Positions 55,040 through 64,000 of a DNA stretch of 64,000 nt are shown here, piece after piece (position 1 is the first letter of the stretch; each line of letters begins with the position of its first letter). Source of the DNA: Moraxella porci DSM 25326 (GTDB lineage: Bacteria; Pseudomonadota; Gammaproteobacteria; Pseudomonadales; Moraxellaceae); assembly GCF_002014855.1 (NCBI RefSeq), contig NZ_MUYV01000001.1, positions 496,001-560,000 on the forward strand. Direction: 5' to 3'. Below the pieces are notes generated by a model. It had not been told where the DNA came from. It saw only the letters and a program-made list of their open reading frames with translations, and did not search any database. Both the position numbers and the translations under genes were made by a program.

Positions 55040-56509
55040 ATGTTATTGATGAAGAAACTTATGACAACACCTGCCCACACCCCAAAGCGTTTTATGCTAT
55101 CTGCGCTATTTACAGCCGTCACTTTGTTGACAGTCCAAGCCCATGCCACAAGCACACTGCCCACGCCTGTGCTTGCCGCCGACAGCATCATCGACAGTAT
55201 CGATCGGCTAGGTCAGCTGACCATTGAGGTGCCAGCCACTCAATATTTTGAGACTGATCATGGTGTGCAAGTGGCGTTCACGCCCTTAACTGAGCTGCCA
55301 ATCATCGATGTCAGCTTGCATTTTGCGACCGATGCTGCGACCGATGGTTTGCCTGCCGGCACTGCCAACATGGTCGCTACCATGCTCACCCAAGGCAGTG
55401 GATCGCTGTCTGAAGATGCCTTTATCGAGGCCAGTGAGTCGCTTGGCATTGCACTATCTGCCAATGCCAGCAAAGATGGCCTGAGCCTCTCGATGCGCAG
55501 CTTATCCGATGCTACCATAATCAATCAAGCCTCAGATTTGATGGCAATGGCCGTGAACCATCCCCGCTTCGATGCAGCGATCTTAAAACGCAATCAAGAT
55601 CGACTAAGCCTAAGCCTGCGCCAACAGCAGCAAAATCCTGCTTATGTTGCCGCCCAAGCTTTCACCCAAGCCGTTTATGAGGGTCATCACTACGCCCATG
55701 CGATCAGTGGTAATGAATCAAGCCTACAAAGCATCACCACCGATGACCTTAAGCGCTTTACCGATCTGTATCTGCGCGCGCCTAATGCCACGCTTATCCT
55801 CACAGGAAATTTGAGTCTTGATGAGGCAAAGAAGCTTGCTCACCGTCTCACCCAAGATTTGCCCAATCAAGGCACAAAACCAGTCAGCACAGCGATGCAT
55901 AAAAAGCACCAGCCGCGCCATATTCACATCGATCATGACAGCAGCCAAACCCAAATCATCATCGGCCATCTGACAGGCGCCCAAAAGATCGATGCTGCCA
56001 GTCGTCAGCACAGCAGTGATTTTGCTTTGGGTAATGAGGTTTTGGCTGGTGGGGATTTTAATGCCAGACTGATGAAGACGATTCGCGAACAAAAAGGTTA
56101 TACCTACGGCATCTATGGCAATCTTGAGCAGTTAAAAGCAGCGGGCAGCTATGCGGTTCGTTTTTCGACCGATGGCCATTTGGCAGCAGAGGCGATCACC
56201 CAAACGCTGCAAATCATCAGCGATACGCTCGATCAAGGCATCAGCGAAGATGAGCTGGCTTTGGTGCGATTTGGCAATCAAAACGGCTTTGGTCAAACCT
56301 TTTCAAGCAATGCCAGCATCCATCGAACCATCAGCGCACTGACGATAGCAGGTTTTCCAAAGGATCATCTACAAACTCGGCCACAAAGACTGGATCGCGC
56401 GACCTTAGACAGCGTCAATCACGCCCTAAAAAATACCATCACGCCCGATCAGTTCATCATCGTCACTGTCGGCAAAATCAAACCTGATCTTAGCCATTTA
56501 TTTAAATAA
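55040..56509 (+). CDS. M16 family peptidase partner (non-catalytic subunit)
   Basis: About 489 residues; signal peptide with FMLSALFTAVTLLTVQAHA. The HxxEH position reads ANMVATMLTQGSGSLSEDAF, so the zinc site is missing. The C-terminal half has REQKGYTYGIYGNLEQLKAA and the Arg/Tyr substrate contact segment (SYAVRFSTDGHL) typical of the non-catalytic partner in M16B pairs. No good ribosome site; ATG at 55040, 55049 and 55061 are possible, and an ATG at 54998 lies inside the upstream gene. Co-transcribed with the catalytic subunit, ended by a terminator at 56534. Confidence 0.88.
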   Translation: MLLMKKLMTTPAHTPKRFMLSALFTAVTLLTVQAHATSTLPTPVLAADSIIDSIDRLGQLTIEVPATQYFETDHGVQVAFTPLTELPIIDVSLHFATDAATDGLPAGTANMVATMLTQGSGSLSEDAFIEASESLGIALSANASKDGLSLSMRSLSDATIINQASDLMAMAVNHPRFDAAILKRNQDRLSLSLRQQQQNPAYVAAQAFTQAVYEGHHYAHAISGNESSLQSITTDDLKRFTDLYLRAPNATLILTGNLSLDEAKKLAHRLTQDLPNQGTKPVSTAMHKKHQPRHIHIDHDSSQTQIIIGHLTGAQKIDAASRQHSSDFALGNEVLAGGDFNARLMKTIREQKGYTYGIYGNLEQLKAAGSYAVRFSTDGHLAAEAITQTLQIISDTLDQGISEDELALVRFGNQNGFGQTFSSNASIHRTISALTIAGFPKDHLQTRPQRLDRATLDSVNHALKNTITPDQFIIVTVGKIKPDLSHLFK

Positions 56510-56533
56510 TGAAATCACTAACCAAGCTTGATG

Positions 56534-56565
56534 CGATGGTATCAATACGATGCCATCGTTTTTTT
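56534..56565 (+). terminator. Terminator after the M16 pair
   Basis: CGATGGTATC (56534-56543) pairs with GATGCCATCG (56549-56558) around 5 bases, followed by seven T. It ends the two-gene M16 operon. Confidence 0.88.
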
Positions 56566-56573
56566 GCTTGGCA

Positions 56574-57308
56574 TCAGCGTGCATCACGGCGTTTACGACG
56601 CTTTTGTAGCAGCTTTAGGCGGGTTAAACGCTCAATTTGCTGATAAATTTTACCCATTTGATTATAAAACAGTGCTGCTACCAAGATCACCATGATGGGT
56701 AATAGCATCGATAAATACCCCACTTGCATATACAGCAGCACCGCAACGATGCCCCCAATAAAAAACGCCCACCACAGCCCACTGTGCAAAATGATTCTTT
56801 TGATATTCACCCGACGACCGACCAGCCAGTTACCCACCGCTGACCCCAAGTCCGAGGTAATGCCTGTCAAATGCGTGGTACGAATGACCGTGCCATGATA
56901 AGTAGCAACCATTGAGTTTTGTAGGCCGCAGGCCATGGCAATCAGCATCTGCCCAATAAAATGATGCTCATCCAGATACATCCACAGACTTGCCGACAAC
57001 AGCAGCACCTCCAAGAGCATCGCATAGCCATAATGGCGGCCAATGTTCAGCTCACTTGAGCCGATGATCGCCCCGCTCAATACCGAACCAAGCCAAAACG
57101 ATCCGATCGTAATCAATAATAGCTGAAAATTCAGCCAGTCACCTGCCATCATCGAGACGACAAATAAACTGACATTACCCGTCACATGCGAGGCAGAAAT
57201 GTGCGTGATGCCCATTAATGCCGTGGTATTCAATATCCCAGCACAAAAAGCCAGCACTACCGCACCGATCAGCACCCAAGTTGGGATATTCTCGCCCATG
57301 ATTTTCAT
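56574..57308 (-). CDS. DUF1275 (YoaK) family membrane protein
   Basis: 244 residues, about seven hydrophobic segments. Family hallmark near the start: GILNTTALMGITHISASHVT then GNVSLFVVSMMAGDW, and later MACGLQNSMVATYHGTVIRT with TTHLTGITSDLGSAVG. The C-terminus is basic and Arg/Lys-rich (LQKRRKRRDAR). Function of the family is unknown; a transport or permease role is often guessed. Start ATG at 57308, with GGCAGG upstream; an ATG nine bases later is equally plausible. Divergent from putA across 378 bases. Confidence 0.82.
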   Translation of the reverse strand: MKIMGENIPTWVLIGAVVLAFCAGILNTTALMGITHISASHVTGNVSLFVVSMMAGDWLNFQLLLITIGSFWLGSVLSGAIIGSSELNIGRHYGYAMLLEVLLLSASLWMYLDEHHFIGQMLIAMACGLQNSMVATYHGTVIRTTHLTGITSDLGSAVGNWLVGRRVNIKRIILHSGLWWAFFIGGIVAVLLYMQVGYLSMLLPIMVILVAALFYNQMGKIYQQIERLTRLKLLQKRRKRRDAR

Positions 57309-57610
57309 CGATTGCCTGCCTTATTTTCACTTGGCTAAGCTATTATTATAACATGAAGTTACAATACGGCAATAATTCCGAGCGCAGGTGGTCTTATCTG
57401 TGATTGGGTAGTATCACCTTAACAATAGATAAAAATTAGTTTGGTAGAATATTAATTAAAATTAACTGATGGCGCATCAAAGCAGGATAAAATCGCTTGA
57501 TTTGTCTAATAAAATATCCATTTCATAAAAGCGTCAATGATTTAGCAATTAAACTGATTTTATTATCATAAATTATCATCAAAACATCCAAAATACAGCC
57601 CAAATTTAGC

Positions 57611-57639
57611 TTGGTTTCTTATGTCTTCTGATATATAAT
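57611..57639 (+). promoter_or_regulatory. Sigma70-type promoter of putA
   Basis: TTGGTT (57611-57616) and TATAAT (57634-57639) are 17 bases apart; putA starts 48 bases on. The rest of the 378-base gap (57309-57610) is AT-rich, with no open frame or hairpin I would call; it must also serve the divergent DUF1275 gene. Confidence 0.65.
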
Positions 57640-57686
57640 TGCTATTTGTTGTATTTATGTTGTTCTTAGCCTAAGTGAGTTGTATC

Positions 57687-60600
57687 ATGTTTCAATTTAC
57701 CCAACCCCAAACCCCACTTCGTGACGCCATCACTGGTGCTTATCGTTTGGATGAAGTAACCGCCGTTTCTAATCTGTTAGCGACACTAAACTTTGATAAC
57801 GCCCAAAAAGAGCAAATTAATGCTTTGGCGCGTCGTCTGATCACTCAAGTGCGCGCCGATCGTAGCAAATCTTCTGGCGTCGATGCATTGATGCAAGAAT
57901 TTTCACTATCGAGCGAAGAAGGTGTGGCGCTGATGTGTTTGGCTGAGTCGCTACTGCGCATCCCAGATACCGCCACGCGCGACCGACTCATCCAAGACAA
58001 GCTGTCTGATGGCGACTGGAAAAGCCATGTGGGTAATAGCCCATCGATGTTCGTCAACGCAGCAGCGTGGGGCTTGGTGCTGACAGGTAAACTGACTCAG
58101 CCAACCACAGGCGGTCTGGGCTCGGCACTGACACGCGTCCTACAAAAAGGCGGTGCGCCATTCATCCGCGCTGGTGTCAATCATGCGATGAAAATCCTAG
58201 GTAAGCAATTCGTCACAGGTCAGACCATTGAAGAGGCTCTGTCTAATGGCAAAGAGCGCGAAAAATTAGGCTATCGTTTCAGCTTTGACATGCTTGGTGA
58301 AGCGGCGATGACTGCCGAAGATGCCGACCGCTACTATCAAGACTATGTCACTGCCATTCACGCCATCGGCAAAGATGCCAAAGGCCGCGGTGTTTATGAT
58401 GGCAATGGCATTTCAGTCAAATTATCAGCCATTCACCCACGCTATTTCCGCGCGCAGCATGAGCGTGTGATGACCGAACTTTTGCCACGACTAAAAGCGC
58501 TATTCGTTTTGGCCAAAGAATATGACATCGGTCTAAACATCGATGCTGAAGAAGCCAACCGACTTGAGCTGTCATTGGATCTGATGGAAAAACTGGTCAG
58601 CGATCCAGACCTTCAGGGTTTTAACGGCATCGGCTTTGTGGTTCAAGCCTACCAAAAACGCTGCCCATATGTCATCGATTTTCTGATCGATTTGGCGCGT
58701 CGCAATAATCAGCGCTTGATGATTCGCTTGGTAAAAGGCGCTTATTGGGACAGCGAGATCAAATGGGCGCAAGTCGATGGCTTGGATGGCTACCCTGTAT
58801 ATACTCGTAAAGTACATACCGATGTGTCATATTTGGCCTGCGCACAGAAGCTTTTGGCCGCTCAAGATGCGATCTTCCCACAATTTGCCACCCATAACGC
58901 CCAAAGTCTGGCCACCATCTATGAGATGGGCAAGGATAAAGATTTTGAATTCCAATGCCTACATGGTATGGGTGAAACCCTATACGATCAAGTTGTCGGC
59001 GAAAAGAATCTGGGCCGTCGCGTACGCATCTATGCCCCTGTCGGTACTCACAAGACTTTGTTGGCATATCTGGTGCGTCGCCTACTTGAAAATGGCGCCA
59101 ACTCATCATTCGTCAACCGCATCGTCGATGAAGATGTCAGCATTGATGAGCTGATCGAATCACCGATTGATATTGTCAATGCCACTGGCATCTCGCCAAA
59201 TCCATTGACGCCACCACCGCGTCGCATTTATGGCGAGCGTGATAACTCATTTGGCTTGGATTTGAGTAACGAACATGTACTTGCCAAACTACAAGACAAT
59301 ATGCAGGCAGCTTGTGATATCGCCTTTGAGGTAAGCTCTTTGACAGCTGGCACTGTCGCGCATCAGCCAGCCCACGCTGTCTTAAACCCAGCAGATCATC
59401 GCGATGTCGTCGGTCAAGTATCGTTCATCGATGCCAACAGCATCCGCGATGTGATCAGTGTATCGCTGAATGCTCAGCATGCATGGCGTACCGTGTCACC
59501 TGCACAGCGAGCTGCGATGTTGCGCCGCTTTGCCGATTTGATGGAAGAGCCTGCACGCATGTCACTACTAATGATGGTGGCTGTTCGTGAAGCTGGTAAA
59601 ACACTACTGAACGCCATCGCCGAAGTCCGTGAAGCCATCGATTTTTGCCGTTATTATGCTGATGAAACAGAGCGCCTGAACCTATCAAACCCTGTGGGTA
59701 CTGTGGTTGCGATCAGCCCTTGGAACTTCCCACTGGCGATCTTTGTTGGTGAGGTGGTATCAGCTTTGGCGGCTGGCAACACCGTGGTCGCAAAACCAGC
59801 CGAACAAACCAGCCTAATCGCGCATTTGGCGGTATCTTGGCTGCATGAATCTGGCGTCCCAACCGATGTGCTTCAGTTGGTGCTGGGTGCAGGTGATGTG
59901 GGTGCAGCACTGACCTCTGATGAGCGCATTGATGGCGTGATCTTCACAGGTTCTACCGATGTCGCTAAGCGCATCAACAAGCTACTGGCTGCTCGCACTG
60001 ATAATCCAGTATTGATCGCTGAGACCGGTGGTATGAATGCCATGATTGTGGACAGCACGGCACTGCCTGAGCAGGTATGTATCGATGTACTGGCCTCAGC
60101 ATTTGACTCAGCAGGTCAGCGCTGTTCAGCCCTACGCATCCTATGCGTTCAAGAAGACATCGCCGATCACATGGTCGAGATGATCAAAGGCGCGATGGAT
60201 GAGTTGGTGGTCAATAACCCTGCGGCACTCTCTACCGATGTGGGTCCTGTTATCGATGCTGAAGCCCAAGAAAACTTGCTTAATCACATCAATAACCTTA
60301 AACAAATCGCACCATATCATGAAGTCGCGATTCGTTCAGATGCCCCAAATTCTACTTTTGTTGCACCGATCATGTTTGAACTAAAAGATCTGTCACAACT
60401 GAAAAAAGAAGTGTTTGGCCCTGTACTACATGTGGTGCGTTTTGCCGCACATGAGTTGGATGATTTGATCGATAATATCAACAAAAAAGGCTACGCGTTA
60501 ACCCACGGTATTCACAGTCGTATCGATAGCACCATCGAGCACATCACCGACCGCATCGAAGCTGGTAATGTCTATATTAACCGCAACATCGTGGGTGCTG

Positions 60601-61271
60601 TCGTCGGCGTACAGCCGTTTGGTGGTCATGCGATGAGTGGTACTGGCCCGAAAGCTGGCGGCCCATTCTATCTACAGCGCCTAAGCAATCTTCAGCAATG
60701 GGATACGCCTGCTGTTGATCAAGCTGCACTGATTCATGAATCAAATCTTGCCAAAGTGCGTGCTGTCGCTGCCAAGCTGTCTTTGAGCAGCGAAGAGCAA
60801 TCTTTAGTTGAGGCAGCTGCTGACAATGCGATTCGTTCATCATTGAACCATGCCAGCACCGAATTGGCAGGTCCAACTGGTGAAACCAATACCCTATCTT
60901 GGCACGCACCAAAAGCTGTCACCATCTACGGTGGCGACAAAGCACAAACCTTGGCCGCACTGGCAGCGTTGGCGGTCAATGGCACCAAAGCCTATGTCAA
61001 TCCAGCCCATGCACTGGCTGATCATGCTGATGCGCTTGACGGTATCTTGATGGTGGCTGAGCAGCCTGCCGCTGATGCCAATGACATCGTGGTTGCGCTG
61101 TCTGCCATGCCAGCAAGCGAACAAGTGCGACTAGCGGAGCTTGACGGCAGCATTCGCCGTGTGATCGATGCGACCAATGGTCTTGATTTCACACGCTTAT
61201 ATCACGAAGTCAGCCAAAGCTACAACACCACTGCCGCTGGTGGTAACGCAAGCTTGATGGCCTCAGCCTAA
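57687..61271 (+). CDS. putA: Bifunctional proline dehydrogenase / 1-pyrroline-5-carboxylate dehydrogenase PutA
   Basis: 1194 residues. An N-terminal helical arm is followed by the proline dehydrogenase barrel (about 90-470; LGEAAMTAEDADRYYQDYVT, GISVKLSAIHPRY, RLMIRLVKGAYWDSEIKWAQ, LLAYLVRRLLENGANSSFVN) with FAD. The P5C dehydrogenase covers about 530-1000: AISPWNFPLAIFVGEVVSAL, FTGSTDVAKRIN and AETGGMNAMIVD, with catalytic Cys near residue 813 in AGQRCSALRI. A C-terminal domain to 1194 completes it. It oxidises proline to glutamate, channelling the intermediate. The ribbon-helix-helix DNA-binding domain of trifunctional PutA is absent, so it cannot repress itself; the start is ATG 57687 after AAGTGAG. 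Confidence 0.96.
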   Translation: MFQFTQPQTPLRDAITGAYRLDEVTAVSNLLATLNFDNAQKEQINALARRLITQVRADRSKSSGVDALMQEFSLSSEEGVALMCLAESLLRIPDTATRDRLIQDKLSDGDWKSHVGNSPSMFVNAAAWGLVLTGKLTQPTTGGLGSALTRVLQKGGAPFIRAGVNHAMKILGKQFVTGQTIEEALSNGKEREKLGYRFSFDMLGEAAMTAEDADRYYQDYVTAIHAIGKDAKGRGVYDGNGISVKLSAIHPRYFRAQHERVMTELLPRLKALFVLAKEYDIGLNIDAEEANRLELSLDLMEKLVSDPDLQGFNGIGFVVQAYQKRCPYVIDFLIDLARRNNQRLMIRLVKGAYWDSEIKWAQVDGLDGYPVYTRKVHTDVSYLACAQKLLAAQDAIFPQFATHNAQSLATIYEMGKDKDFEFQCLHGMGETLYDQVVGEKNLGRRVRIYAPVGTHKTLLAYLVRRLLENGANSSFVNRIVDEDVSIDELIESPIDIVNATGISPNPLTPPPRRIYGERDNSFGLDLSNEHVLAKLQDNMQAACDIAFEVSSLTAGTVAHQPAHAVLNPADHRDVVGQVSFIDANSIRDVISVSLNAQHAWRTVSPAQRAAMLRRFADLMEEPARMSLLMMVAVREAGKTLLNAIAEVREAIDFCRYYADETERLNLSNPVGTVVAISPWNFPLAIFVGEVVSALAAGNTVVAKPAEQTSLIAHLAVSWLHESGVPTDVLQLVLGAGDVGAALTSDERIDGVIFTGSTDVAKRINKLLAARTDNPVLIAETGGMNAMIVDSTALPEQVCIDVLASAFDSAGQRCSALRILCVQEDIADHMVEMIKGAMDELVVNNPAALSTDVGPVIDAEAQENLLNHINNLKQIAPYHEVAIRSDAPNSTFVAPIMFELKDLSQLKKEVFGPVLHVVRFAAHELDDLIDNINKKGYALTHGIHSRIDSTIEHITDRIEAGNVYINRNIVGAVVGVQPFGGHAMSGTGPKAGGPFYLQRLSNLQQWDTPAVDQAALIHESNLAKVRAVAAKLSLSSEEQSLVEAAADNAIRSSLNHASTELAGPTGETNTLSWHAPKAVTIYGGDKAQTLAALAALAVNGTKAYVNPAHALADHADALDGILMVAEQPAADANDIVVALSAMPASEQVRLAELDGSIRRVIDATNGLDFTRLYHEVSQSYNTTAAGGNASLMASA

Positions 61272-61285
61272 GATATAAGCCAACA

Positions 61286-61322
61286 AAAAAAATGCACTCT
61301 ATATCAATAGGGTGCATTTTTA
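61286..61322. terminator. Terminator between putA and lptB
   Basis: AAAAAATGCACTC and GGGTGCATTTTT form a stem (one or two imperfect pairs) around a 10-base loop, with A and T runs on both sides. It lies 15 bases past the putA stop. Confidence 0.85.
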
Positions 61323-61409
61323 TGTATTGCTGTTTCTTAAAATACCAAGTCCAATACTCAAATCAAACGGTGTTATGAGTTTTGAGTCAGTTTTGGATGC
61401 AATAAGTCA

Positions 61410-62135
61410 TCACACCACAAAATCTTTGCCCAGATACACTTTTCTCACCAATTCATTGTTTAAGATCTCATCTTTATTGCCTTCAGCAATGATAGTGCCT
61501 TCAGACACGATATAGGCTTTTTGGCAAATCGAGAGTGTTTCGCGGACATTGTGATCGGTGATCAAAACACCAATTCCTCGATCACGCAACGCCTCAATCA
61601 CTTGCATAATATCACCCACTGAAATCGGATCAACACCAGCAAATGGCTCATCTAGCAAGATGAATTTGGGATCCGATGCCAAGCAGCGGGCGATCTCACA
61701 GCGACGGCGTTCACCACCTGAGACACTCATACCCAGAGAATGGCGCACATGCTCAAGATGAAACTCCGCCATCAATTTCTCAAGCTCAGCGGTTTGGGCA
61801 GTTTTATCCAAATCCTTGCGCGTTTGCAAAATCGCCATGATGTTTTGCTCAATGGTCAATTTGCGAAAAATCGAGGCTTCTTGAGGCAGATAGCCAATGC
61901 CTTGCGCCGCTCGTTCGTGCATGGCATTTTTTGAGATGTCTTTGCTGCCAAGCATCACCTGTCCTTTGTCCATCGGCACAAGCCCGATGACCATATAAAA
62001 GCTTGTGGTCTTGCCAGCACCATTCGGGCCTAGAATCCCAACCACTTGACCTTGCTCAATCTCAAAAGACACATCTTTGACCACCCAGCGTTGCCCATAG
62101 CGCTTACCCAGATGCCGCATTGATAATGTTGTCAT
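61410..62135 (-). CDS. lptB: LPS export ABC transporter ATP-binding protein LptB
   Basis: 241 residues. Walker [21 protein letters not shown] (about 34), Q-loop [20 protein letters not shown], signature [20 protein letters not shown], Walker [21 protein letters not shown] and switch His in [20 protein letters not shown]; this set is the LptB pattern. It powers extraction of LPS from the inner membrane with LptFG. Last gene of kdsD-kdsC-lptC-lptA-lptB; 8 bases from lptA. rpoN, often next in relatives, is replaced by the convergent putA terminator. Confidence 0.97.
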   Translation of the reverse strand: MTTLSMRHLGKRYGQRWVVKDVSFEIEQGQVVGILGPNGAGKTTSFYMVIGLVPMDKGQVMLGSKDISKNAMHERAAQGIGYLPQEASIFRKLTIEQNIMAILQTRKDLDKTAQTAELEKLMAEFHLEHVRHSLGMSVSGGERRRCEIARCLASDPKFILLDEPFAGVDPISVGDIMQVIEALRDRGIGVLITDHNVRETLSICQKAYIVSEGTIIAEGNKDEILNNELVRKVYLGKDFVV

Positions 62136-62143
62136 GATCTGCC

Positions 62144-62671
62144 TTAGCGGAGGCCGCTTCTAGAGCCAGAGTCGCTTGGTGGGAAGACCAGCTCAACGCG
62201 CTGCCCTGCACCAGCATTGGCCTCGACATCGCCTTCTGATAGGCTGTAGCGGATGGTGTTGCCAGAGAAGCTTGAGCCTGCTTGTGTTAATCTGGCATTC
62301 CCCGTCAAAGTTACGATGCCCGTAACGGCATTATAATCGATGCGATTGGCTTGACCCTTGGCCAGACCTTTTTCTTGGGTTACAACTTGCTGCATGGTTG
62401 CAGGTCGGCCTGTCGCCACTGCTGATCTGATGCTGCGATTATTAGTGTCCAGATTCACCGTCAAATTATCTGCGGCGATTTTTAGTGTGCCTTGTTCAAT
62501 GGTGACCTTGCCTGAATAAGTGGTCACGCCAGTACGCTCGCTATAAGTTGCGCGGTCAGCCAGCAAGCGAATCGGTTGATTGGCATCAGATGGCAATGCG
62601 GATGCGATCATCGGCGCACTGATAATGCACGCTATAAATAAAGACTTTGTAAATACAGATTGAGTTAACAT
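62144..62671 (-). CDS. lptA: LPS transport periplasmic protein LptA
   Basis: 175 residues. Signal peptide with [20 protein letters not shown], cleavage near ASA. An OstA/LptA domain of repeated strands follows: [40 protein letters not shown], and [20 protein letters not shown] with [13 protein letters not shown]. The strands form the jellyroll bridge that carries LPS from LptC to LptDE. 130 bases separate it from lptC, more than elsewhere in the operon, so a secondary promoter there is possible. Confidence 0.93.
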   Translation of the reverse strand: MLTQSVFTKSLFIACIISAPMIASALPSDANQPIRLLADRATYSERTGVTTYSGKVTIEQGTLKIAADNLTVNLDTNNRSIRSAVATGRPATMQQVVTQEKGLAKGQANRIDYNAVTGIVTLTGNARLTQAGSSFSGNTIRYSLSEGDVEANAGAGQRVELVFPPSDSGSRSGLR

Positions 62672-62801
62672 ATCGACTCTTAAAATTACTCTAAAATATT
62701 AATTTAATAAAAACTAAATCGTCCACCGACTCACCCAAAGATCCATGACTGTCCTCGATGGACTGATGCCGTATATAGGCCACTAATGGCATCAAATCTT
62801 G

Positions 62802-63377
62802 TTAAAATAAAGGCTGATTTTGGCGCTTAGGCGGATCAAAGATCACCTCAATCTTATCAAATTCATATTCACCAGTTTGAAGATTGGCACGAAAACCAGC
62901 CGCCTTAAAGCTATCGCTGCCTTGTGTGACCACCAAAGGCTCATTACTCATGACGGTTCGCGCTTTGGTATTGCCCATCAAAGCATTGCCCGTGATAACA
63001 AGTTCAGCCTTATCCGCCACAGCAGCACGCACCAAGCGAAATCCTTGGGATAGGTTCAGCTCGCCACTGCCCTGATTCAGCGTTGCCCTACTGGCTGTCA
63101 AAGTGTACTGCTCGCCTTCAGGTGGCTGCCAAACGATGGTCGCTCCAAGCATTTCATCCTCGCCTGCTGCATTTTGCACCAATGAGTCTGCCGTCAGCGT
63201 GTATTCGGTCTTACCAGTCTCAGGGTCGGTCTGCACTGCCTTTATCTCGGTCACTTCATAACTGGTCATAGGCGCATCGGGAACGGCAGGCTTGATCTCG
63301 ACATCCTCTTGATAAAAAAACCAAGCAGCCACTGCCAACGCCATCACCCCAAGCACGCCTAGAATGCGAAAATTCAT
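62802..63377 (-). CDS. lptC: LPS export protein LptC
   Basis: 191 residues. One N-terminal membrane helix (about 3-20, RILGVLGVMALAVAAWFFYQ) then a periplasmic jellyroll of the LptC family: YTLTADSLVQNAAGEDEMLG, QYTLTASRATLNQGSGELNL, and FKAAGFRANLQTGEYEFDKI. It receives LPS from LptBFG and hands it to LptA. Order kdsC-lptC-lptA-lptB is as in other gammaproteobacteria; 8 bases after kdsC. Confidence 0.92.
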   Translation of the reverse strand: MNFRILGVLGVMALAVAAWFFYQEDVEIKPAVPDAPMTSYEVTEIKAVQTDPETGKTEYTLTADSLVQNAAGEDEMLGATIVWQPPEGEQYTLTASRATLNQGSGELNLSQGFRLVRAAVADKAELVITGNALMGNTKARTVMSNEPLVVTQGSDSFKAAGFRANLQTGEYEFDKIEVIFDPPKRQNQPLF

Positions 63378-63385
63378 ATCAATCC

Positions 63386-63916
63386 TTAGTGAAACTGCGC
63401 AATAAAGGCATCGTAATGACCTTGTGCGTGCAAAATCAAGTCACACACTTCACGCACTGCCCCATTACCACCTGTCTTGCCAGTGACAATGTCAGCCACT
63501 GCCTGTGTCTCAGCACAGCCATTTGGTACACTGATGCCCAGCCCTGCTTCACGCACAGCTTTTAGGTCGGGCAAATCATCACCCATATAAGCGCACTCGT
63601 TTAGCGACAAACCCAACTGCTCTGCCAAGCCAGACAAGGCAGTAAATTTATCATCACGACCTTGAATCAGATGGTGAATACCAAGCTCACGGGCACGACG
63701 CTCAACCATCGGTGATGTGCGACCTGTGATGATGGCAATCTCAATGCCAAAGGATTGTAGCGCCTTGATGCCTACGCCATCTTGGACATAAAATGCCTTG
63801 GTCTCGACATCATAGGAATTATAAATAATCTTACCGTCGGACAAAATACCATCGACATCCATCGCAAATAGCTTAATCCGCTGGGCTTTTTGTTTGATAG
63901 AATCGGCCAGTTGCAT
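63386..63916 (-). CDS. kdsC: 3-deoxy-D-manno-octulosonate 8-phosphate phosphatase KdsC
   Basis: 176 residues. HAD phosphatase of the tetrameric KdsC type, without cap domain: nucleophile Asp in LFAMDVDGILSDGKIIYNSY (about 17-36), FGIEIAIITGRTSPMVERRA for motif II, and AYMGDDLPDLKAVREAGLGI for the Asp pair of motif IV. It dephosphorylates Kdo-8-phosphate to Kdo for the LPS inner core. Its ATG follows the kdsD stop by a single base, implying tight coupling. Confidence 0.96.
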   Translation of the reverse strand: MQLADSIKQKAQRIKLFAMDVDGILSDGKIIYNSYDVETKAFYVQDGVGIKALQSFGIEIAIITGRTSPMVERRARELGIHHLIQGRDDKFTALSGLAEQLGLSLNECAYMGDDLPDLKAVREAGLGISVPNGCAETQAVADIVTGKTGGNGAVREVCDLILHAQGHYDAFIAQFH

Positions 63917-63917
63917 C

Positions 63918-64000
63918 TTAGCTTACCCCTGCTTTTAGCAAATCATGAATACTGATCACACCAATCAAGCGTTCATCGTCTAGCACCAGTAACTGACTGA
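63918..64000 (-). CDS. kdsD: Arabinose-5-phosphate isomerase KdsD, C-terminal fragment
   Basis: The last 27 or so residues read SQLLVLDDERLIGVISIHDL followed by LKAGVS and stop, the end of the second CBS domain of KdsD proteins. The remainder lies beyond the window. One base separates its stop from the kdsC start. KdsD makes arabinose-5-phosphate, the precursor for Kdo-8-phosphate. Identity rests on this short tail and the operon order. Confidence 0.82.
   Translation of the reverse strand, partial: SQLLVLDDERLIGVISIHDLLKAGVS

Noticed and set aside
1..64000. CRISPR array, insertion sequence, integrase, prophage or att sites
   Set aside because: No spaced short repeats, transposase motifs or flanking inverted repeats were seen; the only large direct repeat is within mltD.

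Overview
The window looks like chromosomal DNA of a gammaproteobacterium of the family Moraxellaceae, most likely Moraxella or a close relative. This rests on the mid-40s GC impression, the gene set and gene order (kdsD-kdsC-lptC-lptA-lptB, yajC-secD-secF, pyrD-cvpA-purF) and protein style, not on a database search. I see no rRNA or tRNA gene, CRISPR array, insertion sequence, integrase or prophage. The region is mostly housekeeping, with a few lineage-specific genes.

Layout. 1-4.8 kb: a TRAP transporter (dctM fragment, dctQ, dctP), then a fumarylacetoacetate-hydrolase-family enzyme and a one-module VOC protein, with a LysR regulator reading divergently. 4.9-10 kb: a very long MltD-type LysM lytic transglycosylase with a recent internal tandem duplication, a secreted NTF2-like protein, and a CNNM/CBS membrane protein. 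10.2-13.7 kb: yajC-secD-secF. 13.9-19.4 kb: PBP7-type endopeptidase and two large unrecognised lipoproteins that look like diverged paralogues. 19.6-24.6 kb: LysR, dnaX, lysS. 24.8-33.6 kb: isochorismatase-like hydrolase, argJ, xthA, thioesterase, FetAB-like ABC exporter, PPK2, xseA and a frameshifted nitroreductase. 33.6-44 kb: dusB, recD, recB (no recC beside them), a uracil-DNA-glycosylase-fold protein, an AT-rich membrane-anchored orphan and uvrB. 44-51 kb: MltB-type transglycosylase, small basic secreted protein, purF, cvpA, pyrD, ogt, ftsY. 51.2-61.3 kb: phoX behind an array of Pho-box half-sites, a paired M16 peptidase operon, a DUF1275 membrane protein, and putA. 61.4-64 kb: LPS transport and Kdo synthesis genes lptB, lptA, lptC, kdsC and the end of kdsD.

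How the genes fit together. Envelope biogenesis dominates: Sec translocation accessory subunits, LPS transport, three peptidoglycan enzymes (MltD, PBP7, MltB type) and several lipoproteins. A second theme is DNA repair (xthA, xseA, recB, recD, uvrB, ogt, UDG-fold protein). A third is phosphate: PPK2, and PhoX with its own likely PhoB control. The strongest less ordinary signals are the 414-bp repeat in mltD, the four-half-site Pho box upstream of phoX, the lipoprotein pair at 15-19 kb, and the broken nitroreductase. I found no clear evidence of a wholly new multi-gene system; the lipoprotein pair is the best candidate.
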